A stretch of 5,774 nucleotides of DNA from positions 1 to 5,774 of the forward strand of contig JAZNRH010000010.1 of the NCBI GenBank assembly GCA_045590615.1, written 5' to 3'. A program made the translations under genes and the position numbers. Position 1 is the first letter of the stretch. Every line of letters starts with the position of its first letter. The notes beneath the pieces are model-generated. The model had not been told where the DNA came from, did not search any database, and saw nothing but the letters and a program-made list of their open reading frames with translations. The DNA is from RGIG6353 sp045590615 (GTDB taxonomy: Bacteria; Bacillota; Clostridia; Oscillospirales; SIG627). This document shows, piece by piece, positions 1 to 5,711 of this stretch.

Positions 1-1149
1 GAGGACACCTGCACAGTCGTAAAAGAGCTTGTTCTTAAGGGAACACCCACTATCGACGGTAAGCTTGACCCGATGTACACAGAGTCATTGACTCTTAAGC
101 TTCACGGTCCTGCTGATGCTTACTACATTTCACAGGGTTCATGCGAAGACACAACCTCAACAGGTACAGTTTACGCATTGGTTGACGACAACTACGTTTA
201 CGTATTCTTTAAGGTAGTTGACGAAACTCTTATCCAGGCAGACCCTGAATATATCGAGATTTCAGATCATCCTCACCTTTCCGACGCTGTTGAAGTTCGT
301 GTAGGTGACGACCTTGAAGATCACTTTGCACCTTATGACGGTTCAAACGACGCTCACCACCTCTTCTATGCAGACGCTCACGGCGTAAGATTTACCTGCT
401 ACGAGGATTCAATGGGCGAAGACGTTGAAAAGCTTCAGAGCAAGGCTATCATCGAGCCCGATGGAAAGACATATTCAGTAGAAATGGCTATTCCTACTCG
501 TAAGGCATTCCAGGAAGGCGAAATTATTGAATTCGAATTCCAGATTGACGACCTTCAGGACGATATGGACTCAATGTGTGCGGTTGGTTCAGGCTATCCT
601 CACAACCTCGTTAAGTTCACAATCGGTGGCAACTCATCAGGCGCTACAACTTCTAAGCCTGTAGAACAGCCCAAGGAAGAGCCTAAGGTTGAAGAGCCCA
701 AGGTTGAAGAGCCTAAGGTTGAAGAACCCAAGGTTGAAGAGCCTAAGGTTGAAGAGCCCAAGGTTGAAGAGCCCAAGGTTGAAGAGCCCAAGGTTGAAGA
801 GCCTAAGGTTGAAGAACCCGTTGTAAATCCCGAAGAGCCTGCTGAGACTCCCGAAGAGCCTGCTGAGACTCCCGAAGAGCCTGCAGAAACTCCCGAAGAG
901 CCTGCAGAAACTCCTGAAGAGCCTGTAGTAACTCCTGACGAGCCTGTAGTAACTCCTGACGAGCCTGTAGAAACTCCCGAAGAGCCTGCTGAGACTCCCG
1001 AAGAGCCTGCTGAGACTCCCGAAGAGCCTGCTGAGACTCCCGAAGAGCCTGCAGAGGAAGCAGCTGGATTCCCTGTTTGGGCAATCATTGCTATCGTAGT
1101 AGTTGTTATTGCAGTTGTTGCAGTAATCGTTGCTAAGAAAAAGAAATAA
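1..1149 (+). CDS. Surface protein with CBM9-like carbohydrate-binding domain, Pro/Glu-rich repeat stalk and C-terminal membrane anchor (5' partial)
   Basis: The frame is open from base 1, so the true start lies upstream; the ATG at 73 falls inside the domain and is not a credible start. The visible part is 382 residues. Residues about 12-200 resemble the family 9 carbohydrate-binding (CBM9/DOMON-like) fold: an opening GTPTIDGKLD, then YALVDDNYVYVFFKVVDE, then DAVEVRVGDD, and a closing YSVEMAIP strand. This suggests binding of a glycan or glycosylated surface. Residues about 220-353 are two tandem-repeat blocks, strongly acidic and proline-rich, likely an extended stalk crossing the cell wall. 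Residues about 357-378 form one hydrophobic helix (WAIIAIVVVVIAVVAVIVA) followed by KKKK, consistent with an anchor having its N-terminus outside. There is no LPXTG sortase motif. Lysine is almost always AAG and C-ending Asp/Asn codons dominate, unlike the other genes here, suggesting high expression. Ligand and upstream domains are unknown. The CBM9-like call is by pattern recognition only. Confidence 0.8.
   Translation, partial: EDTCTVVKELVLKGTPTIDGKLDPMYTESLTLKLHGPADAYYISQGSCEDTTSTGTVYALVDDNYVYVFFKVVDETLIQADPEYIEISDHPHLSDAVEVRVGDDLEDHFAPYDGSNDAHHLFYADAHGVRFTCYEDSMGEDVEKLQSKAIIEPDGKTYSVEMAIPTRKAFQEGEIIEFEFQIDDLQDDMDSMCAVGSGYPHNLVKFTIGGNSSGATTSKPVEQPKEEPKVEEPKVEEPKVEEPKVEEPKVEEPKVEEPKVEEPKVEEPKVEEPVVNPEEPAETPEEPAETPEEPAETPEEPAETPEEPVVTPDEPVVTPDEPVETPEEPAETPEEPAETPEEPAETPEEPAEEAAGFPVWAIIAIVVVVIAVVAVIVAKKKK
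682..816 (+). repeat. In-frame 15-bp tandem repeat, 9 copies, encoding PKVEE
   Basis: Nine exact pentapeptide units (Pro-Lys-Val-Glu-Glu) run without interruption, preceded by a degenerate unit PKEE. At DNA level the units differ only at synonymous third positions: CCT or CCC for Pro, and GAA or GAG for the last Glu. The AAG GTT GAA core is invariant. Pro codons run T,C,T,C,T,C,C,C,T, suggesting expansion partly in 30-bp double units. Alternating charge with regular proline suggests an extended rod rather than a globular fold. Confidence 0.97.
829..1059 (+). repeat. In-frame 21-bp tandem repeat, about 11 copies, encoding PEEPAET and variants
   Basis: Heptapeptide units follow directly on the PKVEE array, joined by a short PVVN linker. 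Units 1-4 and 8-10 read PEEPAET. Units 5-7 are variants: PEEPVVT, PDEPVVT and PDEPVET. The last unit is degenerate (PEEPAEE) and leads into the membrane anchor. GCT GAG and GCA GAA synonymous types occur in blocks, so whole blocks appear to have been duplicated. The chemistry (acidic, no lysine) differs from the first array, so the stalk has a charge-mixed distal half and a purely acidic membrane-proximal half. Confidence 0.95.
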
Positions 1150-1167
1150 TTACATAAAGTAATTTTT

Positions 1168-1199
1168 AAGGAGCTTCATTTGAAGCTCCTTATTTTTTG
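1168..1199 (+). terminator. Rho-independent terminator of the surface protein gene
   Basis: A perfect 11-bp stem, AAGGAGCTTCA (1168-1178) and TGAAGCTCCTT (1181-1191), has a very tight apex and realistically forms 10 bp with an ATTT loop. It is followed by TATTTTTT. It starts 18 bases after the stop codon at 1147-1149. An A-run does not precede it on the plus strand, so it mainly serves plus-strand transcripts. Confidence 0.92.
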
Positions 1200-1265
1200 T
1201 CTGAAGTGCAAAATATTCAATTTGCATATTATAGTAGTCTTCATAAACGAAAGTTCTATTCATTC

Positions 1266-1293
1266 AAAAAAAGCACCCCGAAGGGTGCTTTTT
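1266..1293 (-). terminator. Terminator of the minus-strand glycoside hydrolase operon, possibly bidirectional
   Basis: Read on the minus strand this is AAAAAGCACCC, a TTCG loop, GGGTGCTTTTTTT. The C(UUCG)G closing pair makes an exceptionally stable tetraloop, and seven Ts follow the stem. It lies about 30 bases past the stop codon of the ceramidase-like gene (stop at 1321-1323). The plus-strand version also ends in five Ts, so it could back up the terminator at 1168-1199 in the other direction. Confidence 0.93.
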
Positions 1294-1320
1294 GGCTGTC
1301 ACTTTTTTATAGTCCTTTGC

Positions 1321-2817
1321 TTATTTTATATTGTTTAATTCCTTGAGCGTTTCTTCTGTGAGCATCTGACCACCTTCGGGCGAGGTAGTACAGCTAAACA
1401 TTATCGCACCATAGCCTTTGTTGGCAGCTGCACGTTCAGTTGGTAGGTATCCGGTTGCGTCGTTATTCTCAACGTCAGAAGCTGAAAGCTGGATTATAAA
1501 TGTTTGAGTGAAGGGACTTCTTGCTTGAATTCTATGCTGATAGTCAGTGAAAAGCTCAAACGGATTTGAGGCAAATGCTACATCTCCAATTTTCAAAACG
1601 TGAATTTCAGCATTTCTGTATTCTACTCCTTCTTCATAGCGTTTAATTACGTTTTCGTATCTTGCTATGTTAGAAGATATTGAGGTGTTTTGAATAAAAT
1701 CCTCAAGAGGGTCGTTGGTGTCGAGAAATTCTTGAGACTTACACTGTTCGTAGTTTATCTTTGCCTTTTCGTATTCTTCATTTGTGATCATCCATGCTTT
1801 AAGGGGGATAGTTTTTGTGACATGCTTTATTTGAGCCTTGCTTATTTTTTCTTTGCTTGCCCATTCATAGCATTCTTGGAATGCGTGATAGATTCTTTCT
1901 GCTATTACCTTGCGATTGAAATATTCATAGGGCTTTTTGAATTTTTCTGCATTTGGGTCGTTGGCGAACTTAAGGCTGTTCTTTCTATTGAATTCTGCTG
2001 AGCCATGTAAAATATGCGGCGCTTGGTCTCCCGCTGCAGCACATTGAGGTAAAATATAAATATTACCGTATTTTTCACGTATCATTTCTCTTGTTTCGTT
2101 CCAGAAATCTGCCGACGTAAAAGATTCCATTTCTGTACATTGAGAAGGGCAGTTAATATTAATTATTGCTCCTGTGAGATTTTCATTTGCGTCGAAGGTA
2201 TAAAGAAGGTATGCCTTTGTATCAATACATCCCTCGTAGCCCGAAAAATCCTCAACGTTGGTGTTTCCGTACATCTGAGCATAACCGTTAACTGCAAACG
2301 TATTATTTGAGGTGTTGTTTATGCTTTTGTCATTCATATAAACAGCACGTCTGTTAATTGCTACTGCTGCAGAGCCGTATCCATATGAGAAAGAGCCTTC
2401 AGCTCTGTTGTTGTATGCTTCAACTACTGCGTTTGATGCTTCATTAACGAAAAACTCTATATACTTGTCCGGAGAATAAAAGTTAATTTTATCCACGGGT
2501 GCTTTATCATATCCCATTTTTCCAAGAGGAACAATTCTTGGAGCAGTATGAGTGTGAGTTGCGTTGAAAATTATCTTAGAGGTGTCGATTTCTGCATTCT
2601 TTTCTTTTACAGCTTTTTTTACCTTAACGAAAACTTCTTTTGGAATTGAAGTGAAGTCAGCTGACAGAAAGATTACGCTGTCATTACCGTCATCTATTAC
2701 AAGCGCAGTAACGGTAGTTGGGTCAAAAGCTCCTGTTGATATTCTTTCGTATCCTTGTCCTGTTATGGCAACAGGCTCGCTTGTGGTTACGTCTTTTGAT
2801 GACCATCCTATTAACAT
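1321..2817 (-). CDS. Neutral/alkaline ceramidase-like protein (N-terminal domain family), likely zinc-dependent, cytoplasmic
   Basis: The product is 498 residues. The start at 2817 is chosen because TAAGGAGG lies 9 bases upstream; a longer reading adds 46 basic residues from inside the upstream gene and has no such site. The sequence follows the ceramidase N-terminal domain pattern: TGQGYERISTG (19-29), a VIFLSADF strand (48-55), and NATHTHTAP (85-93) like the zinc-binding HTHSGP motif. A segment NCPSQ (222-226) stands where ceramidases have the second zinc histidine. CAAAGDQAPH (259-268) stands where they have GDxSPN with the catalytic serine. E421 in NPFELF and Y457 in GYLPT match the last zinc ligands. 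So three ligands look kept, one is probably Cys, and the serine is Ala. Ceramidases release the fatty acid from ceramide; with these changes the reaction here is uncertain. No signal peptide or membrane segment is seen. It is the second gene of the operon behind the GH5-like enzyme. Fold call fairly confident, activity not. Confidence 0.72.
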   Translation of the reverse strand: MLIGWSSKDVTTSEPVAITGQGYERISTGAFDPTTVTALVIDDGNDSVIFLSADFTSIPKEVFVKVKKAVKEKNAEIDTSKIIFNATHTHTAPRIVPLGKMGYDKAPVDKINFYSPDKYIEFFVNEASNAVVEAYNNRAEGSFSYGYGSAAVAINRRAVYMNDKSINNTSNNTFAVNGYAQMYGNTNVEDFSGYEGCIDTKAYLLYTFDANENLTGAIININCPSQCTEMESFTSADFWNETREMIREKYGNIYILPQCAAAGDQAPHILHGSAEFNRKNSLKFANDPNAEKFKKPYEYFNRKVIAERIYHAFQECYEWASKEKISKAQIKHVTKTIPLKAWMITNEEYEKAKINYEQCKSQEFLDTNDPLEDFIQNTSISSNIARYENVIKRYEEGVEYRNAEIHVLKIGDVAFASNPFELFTDYQHRIQARSPFTQTFIIQLSASDVENNDATGYLPTERAAANKGYGAIMFSCTTSPEGGQMLTEETLKELNNIK

Positions 2818-2826
2818 TGTTTTTTT

Positions 2827-2834
2827 CCTCCTTA
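2827..2834 (-). promoter_or_regulatory. Ribosome binding site overlapping the upstream stop codon
   Basis: On the minus strand TAAGGAGG contains both the TAA stop of the glycoside hydrolase (2834-2832) and a near-perfect Shine-Dalgarno sequence for the ceramidase-like gene, 9 bases before its ATG. This fixes the start of the second gene at 2817 and implies that both are translated from one mRNA, possibly with coupling. Confidence 0.88.
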
Positions 2835-4781
2835 TGCTTTTGAAATAAGATAATACATTGATTGTGAAACGTCTCCGATTTTTATCTTGAGTTTTCCATC
2901 GCTGTAGGTTGTCGGAACTGTTCCTATATAGTAGCCTTCTGCACTTATTGCCCATACTACGTGAGTTGATATTTCTGTTTCAAGCTCAATTTCAGCCTCA
3001 ATATTTTCTATAAGAATTGGGGGTTCACCTATATCGAGCATTGCATCTTTTACAAATTTTGCATTTGTGTTTTTAGCTCTTCCTACTGCAGTGAGAAGCA
3101 AATTGTCGGATTTTGAAATGATGTCATTGCTAAGAGATGATACAGCAATAACTGCAAAATCGGTATCGCACCTAACGTTCATACCGTTCATTTCTATCAA
3201 TCCGTTTTTGGCAAGAAAACCAAAGGCACACTTAGTCATAGGGGTATCTACCTTGCCATAGTTCTTTTTGTAATCTCGGAAAAGCTCACCCGTTTCAGAT
3301 GTAACCGATTCGCCGTTGTCATCAAAAGTCAATTCGGGCAGTCCAAGGTTTCCGTCAAGGTCTGATATAGCAACCTTGTTTTCCGTACATACTCTTATTT
3401 GCTCACTGTCCCATGCTTCTCTGTTTTTGATATTCAGAGCATACATCTGTTTTCCTTTTTTTACGTCTCCTCGTCTTGTGAGAAGTGCTGCGTGGTAGAA
3501 AAGACCGAATTTTGCAGGGTCATTCCACGTGCTGAAAATTCCTTGACGGTAGGGGGTGTTTCCTATTTTTTCAGCAGAAATTTCCTTGCCGAGCATATTC
3601 ATATTTTCAAGTCGCGAAGAGTATGAGTAGGTGTGTATTGCAAATCCCGACCAGCCCTGGAACATACCAAACGCTGCTGAATAAATTACAGAATCTGCTC
3701 TGAATTCATTGGGCCATGGAACGTCCCATTCAGAAACGAAGGTAGGCATATAGGGGGAGGTCTGGAGACAGGTGGAATCAAGATAGAAGAATCTTTGATG
3801 AGTAATGCTTTTATTCATACAGTGCTTTTCAAACTCACCCCATCTCCAATCGTAGAAATATGGATGTGCATCGAGAAAATCTGTAGTAAGCTGTGTTCTT
3901 AAATTGTCAGGTGTAGCAATCCAATTGGTTCCCGTAATTGGAATTTTAACGCCCAAAGCGTGCATATGGTCTATCATTTCACGATAGTAGTTATTTTGGG
4001 TATATACTTTGAAGTCAAGCAAGTCATGGTCGAGGGAGGTTGTCGGGTCTATGTCAGAAATGTCCTTTTCAATACCCTTTTCGTCAAGCCATTTTTTGAA
4101 CATTTCAAAAAACTCGCTTTTGTATGGTTCAACATATTCTTTTGACGGCTTAAAAAGGTCACTTTCGTTTACTATTTCTGCAAGTATAATTGACGGCTCG
4201 TCACAATATTTTATACCTGTGTATTTGTTTTCATGTGTCCAAAGCTCTGTTGCAAGTTCTTTTTGAAGCTCAATAAGTCTGCGTGAAAAGTTGCAAAAAG
4301 GCTTTGCTGCATCTGATAAGGCTATGGCATTTGCAACACCTTCATCAGAGCGAAACTTGCGATATGTAAACATATCCATATAAATATATATACCCTCTTC
4401 TTTGAGACACTTGAGAAGAAAGTCAAGTCTATCCATGCTTTCAGGGTCAAGGTGAGCATCGGTTACTCTTTTACCTTTAGTAAAAGAAAAAATATTTGGA
4501 GTATGCCACTCGGAGTCAAGCTGGTGGAGACGTACGATATTTATGCCAAGCTTTGCAAGTCTCTTAGCGAGCTTTTTTGCAAAGTCGTGTTCCGGGAAGC
4601 ATCCGGCTCCATTGAAGTTAGTACCCCAGAATTTTGCCTTTGTGCCGTCTTCAAATACAAAGTCTCTTCCTTTTGTTTTCAAAAATCCATGCTTTCCTGC
4701 CGGCTTTTCATCTTCAAATATAAACGATATATCAATAGGGACGTCGTCGTGGAATGACGGATATGGAATGAAATTTGACAT
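2832..4781 (-). CDS. Clan GH-A (GH5/cellulase-family-like) glycoside hydrolase, cytoplasmic
   Basis: The product is 649 residues. The start is supported by AAAGGAGA 7 bases before the ATG. Residues about 35-400 look like a TIM barrel of the retaining GH5 type. A leading strand FVFEDGTKAKFWGTNFNG (41-58) is followed by NIVRLHQLD (81-89). The acid/base glutamate is likely E206 in AEIVNESDLF, and the nucleophile E351 in TFVSEWDVPWP. HPY at 306-308 and W377 complete the residue set usual for GH5 (Arg, His, Asn, Glu, His, Tyr, Glu, Trp). Residues about 440-649 seem to be a beta-rich C-terminal domain of unknown role. The protein lacks a signal peptide, so it probably cleaves imported oligosaccharides or glycosides rather than polymers outside. 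It is the first gene of the operon, divergent from the AraC regulator. Family members include beta-glucanases, mannanases and endoglycoceramidases; substrate cannot be read from sequence, and another GH-A family is possible. Confidence 0.82.
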   Translation of the reverse strand: MSNFIPYPSFHDDVPIDISFIFEDEKPAGKHGFLKTKGRDFVFEDGTKAKFWGTNFNGAGCFPEHDFAKKLAKRLAKLGINIVRLHQLDSEWHTPNIFSFTKGKRVTDAHLDPESMDRLDFLLKCLKEEGIYIYMDMFTYRKFRSDEGVANAIALSDAAKPFCNFSRRLIELQKELATELWTHENKYTGIKYCDEPSIILAEIVNESDLFKPSKEYVEPYKSEFFEMFKKWLDEKGIEKDISDIDPTTSLDHDLLDFKVYTQNNYYREMIDHMHALGVKIPITGTNWIATPDNLRTQLTTDFLDAHPYFYDWRWGEFEKHCMNKSITHQRFFYLDSTCLQTSPYMPTFVSEWDVPWPNEFRADSVIYSAAFGMFQGWSGFAIHTYSYSSRLENMNMLGKEISAEKIGNTPYRQGIFSTWNDPAKFGLFYHAALLTRRGDVKKGKQMYALNIKNREAWDSEQIRVCTENKVAISDLDGNLGLPELTFDDNGESVTSETGELFRDYKKNYGKVDTPMTKCAFGFLAKNGLIEMNGMNVRCDTDFAVIAVSSLSNDIISKSDNLLLTAVGRAKNTNAKFVKDAMLDIGEPPILIENIEAEIELETEISTHVVWAISAEGYYIGTVPTTYSDGKLKIKIGDVSQSMYYLISKA

Positions 4782-4810
4782 AATTATTTCTCCTTTGTAT
4801 ATTATACTAC

Positions 4811-4839
4811 TTGAATTATATCACATATTGTGCTACAAT
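4811..4839 (+). promoter_or_regulatory. Promoter of the AraC-family regulator gene
   Basis: TTGAAT (4811-4816), a 17-base spacer and TACAAT (4834-4839), with TGC just before the -10, match a sigma-70/sigma-A extended -10 promoter. Predicted start is near 4846, giving a leader of about 50 bases. Its -35 overlaps the -10 of the divergent operon promoter, and its -10 overlaps that promoter's -35. Confidence 0.62.
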
Positions 4840-4842
4840 CAA
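4815..4842 (-). promoter_or_regulatory. Promoter of the glycoside hydrolase operon
   Basis: On the minus strand there is a perfect -10 TATAAT (4820-4815) preceded by TGA, giving the extended -10 form TGnTATAAT. A -35-like TTGATT (4842-4837) lies 16 bases upstream. Predicted transcription start is near 4808, leaving a leader of about 27 bases that carries the ribosome binding site. The weak -35 with a strong extended -10 fits an activator-dependent promoter. Confidence 0.68.
4822..4832. promoter_or_regulatory. Candidate operator: CACA-TAT-TGTG dyad between the divergent promoters
   Basis: A perfect inverted repeat CACA/TGTG with a 3-base centre at 4827 lies inside the spacers of both overlapping promoters. 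Matches continue outside it in part (4819-4820 with 4834-4835, and 4815-4817 with 4837-4839), although some of these are promoter hexamer bases. The position suits the neighbouring AraC regulator or another repressor. AraC proteins more often use direct repeats, so this is a proposal only. Confidence 0.35.
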
Positions 4843-4895
4843 TACTAAGGATATATAAAAAGCAACGATTTTTGTCATTCTTTTGAGGTGGTAAG

Positions 4896-5669
4896 ATGAA
4901 TGGAGTATTTGAAAAAAAGGAGCTTTTTAATTTAACAGCAACGAGAGTAAACGGATTTATTGGTTATCCTCCAATGTTTCATCCACACGGTGAGCTTATA
5001 TACGTTATCCGTGGAAGTATAAAGATGGTTATTGACGGTGAAGCGCACGTGTTAAGGGAAGGGGACATCTTTTTGCTTTTTCCTTATTTGACTCATTCTT
5101 ACGAAGATTCGCCCGATGCAGAGGCAATAATCATTTTGTTTGAAAATTCTGTAAGCCCTTTTGAAAACATTTTGCTTGGGAAAAAGCCTTTAGTACCTTT
5201 TGCTAACGGAGAAGCATATTTTAATAATCTTGATAGAGCTGTAAAGCTTATAAGAGAAGATAAAATTGACATTGCCAAGTGTTATGTTAATGCAATAATC
5301 GGTGAGCTTCTTGACATTTTGCCGTTAGTTGACAGAGGTGGAATTTTTAAGGAAGCAACGGTCAAAATACTTGAGTATTGTACCTCTCATTTTAATGAAC
5401 GCATTTCGTTAAAAAGCGTTTCTAAAGCACTATATATAAGCGAGAGCTACGTTTCGAAAATATTTGCAAATAAGCTGAAAATAAGCTTTCGTGAATATAT
5501 CAATTTATTGAGGCTTGACAAGGCAGCTGATTTGCTCAAGCATACCGATAAAAGTGTTGTTAGTATAATGCTTGAATGTGGTTATAAAAATCAAGGAACG
5601 TTTAATAGAACGTTTAAGGACGTTTATAAAATATCTCCGAGTGAATATAGAAAAAATATGAAGCCTTGA
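4896..5669 (+). CDS. AraC-family transcriptional regulator with N-terminal cupin sensor domain
   Basis: The product is 257 residues, close to the usual size of two-domain AraC regulators. The ATG has GAGGTGG at 4885-4891, with GAGG ending 7 bases before it. Residues about 8-95 form a cupin-type ligand domain: FHPHGELIYVIRGS (28-41) with the H29/H31/E33 pattern, then a glycine turn (REGDIFLLFP) and H67. Residues about 153-255 are the AraC DNA-binding domain. Its first helix-turn-helix is at about 170-191 (ISLKSVSKALYISESYVSK), and its second at about 220-241, with the family signature running ECGYKNQGTFNRTFK to ISPSEYRK. It is divergent from the glycoside hydrolase operon across 114 bases with overlapping promoters, so it most likely activates that operon on binding a sugar-derived ligand and may repress itself. 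The inducer is unknown. The gene is AT-rich with ordinary codon use. Confidence 0.92.
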   Translation: MNGVFEKKELFNLTATRVNGFIGYPPMFHPHGELIYVIRGSIKMVIDGEAHVLREGDIFLLFPYLTHSYEDSPDAEAIIILFENSVSPFENILLGKKPLVPFANGEAYFNNLDRAVKLIREDKIDIAKCYVNAIIGELLDILPLVDRGGIFKEATVKILEYCTSHFNERISLKSVSKALYISESYVSKIFANKLKISFREYINLLRLDKAADLLKHTDKSVVSIMLECGYKNQGTFNRTFKDVYKISPSEYRKNMKP

Positions 5670-5686
5670 AGGCTTCATATTTTTTT
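5656..5686 (+). terminator. Terminator hairpin enclosing the AraC stop codon
   Basis: ATATGAAGCC (5656-5665) pairs perfectly with GGCTTCATAT (5671-5680). The TGA stop (5667-5669) sits in the TTGAA loop, and six Ts follow (5681-5686). A run of As at 5651-5656 extends the stem and would also make it work on the minus strand. The last codons of the gene therefore form the left arm. Confidence 0.9.
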
Positions 5687-5711
5687 ATCATATAGGAAAT
5701 TGCTTTGAATT

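Noticed and set aside
682..1059. CRISPR-like array
   Set aside because: Units are 15 and 21 bases, directly abutting with no unique spacers, and stay in the coding frame.
600..1088. Minus-strand open frames over the surface gene, rich in SSGVSAG and QALRE-type repeats
   Set aside because: They are reverse-strand readings of the PKVEE and PEEPAET arrays; repetitive DNA lacks stops in several frames. They have no ribosome binding site or promoter.
1207..1226. TGCAAA/TTTGCA inverted repeat in the convergent spacer
   Set aside because: A 6-bp AT-rich stem with an 8-base loop is expected by chance in this composition and is not followed by a T-tract.
1690..2001. Plus-strand 103-residue hydrophobic frame opposite the ceramidase-like gene
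   Set aside because: It lies fully within a well-supported minus-strand gene. The apparent hydrophobic Phe/Leu/Cys-rich content is the expected complement of Lys/Glu-rich codons.
2818..2955. N-terminal extension of 46 residues on the ceramidase-like protein
   Set aside because: It lies within the coding end of the upstream glycoside hydrolase, reads as basic low-similarity sequence, and the ATG at 2817 has a strong Shine-Dalgarno site.
4801..4806. A second minus-strand TATAAT near the operon start
   Set aside because: No acceptable -35 lies 16-18 bases upstream and no TG extension precedes it, so the copy at 4820-4815 is the better -10.
4452..4848. Plus-strand frames opposite the glycoside hydrolase start
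   Set aside because: They are antisense to a gene with clear catalytic motifs and have no ribosome binding site; one also runs into the promoter region.
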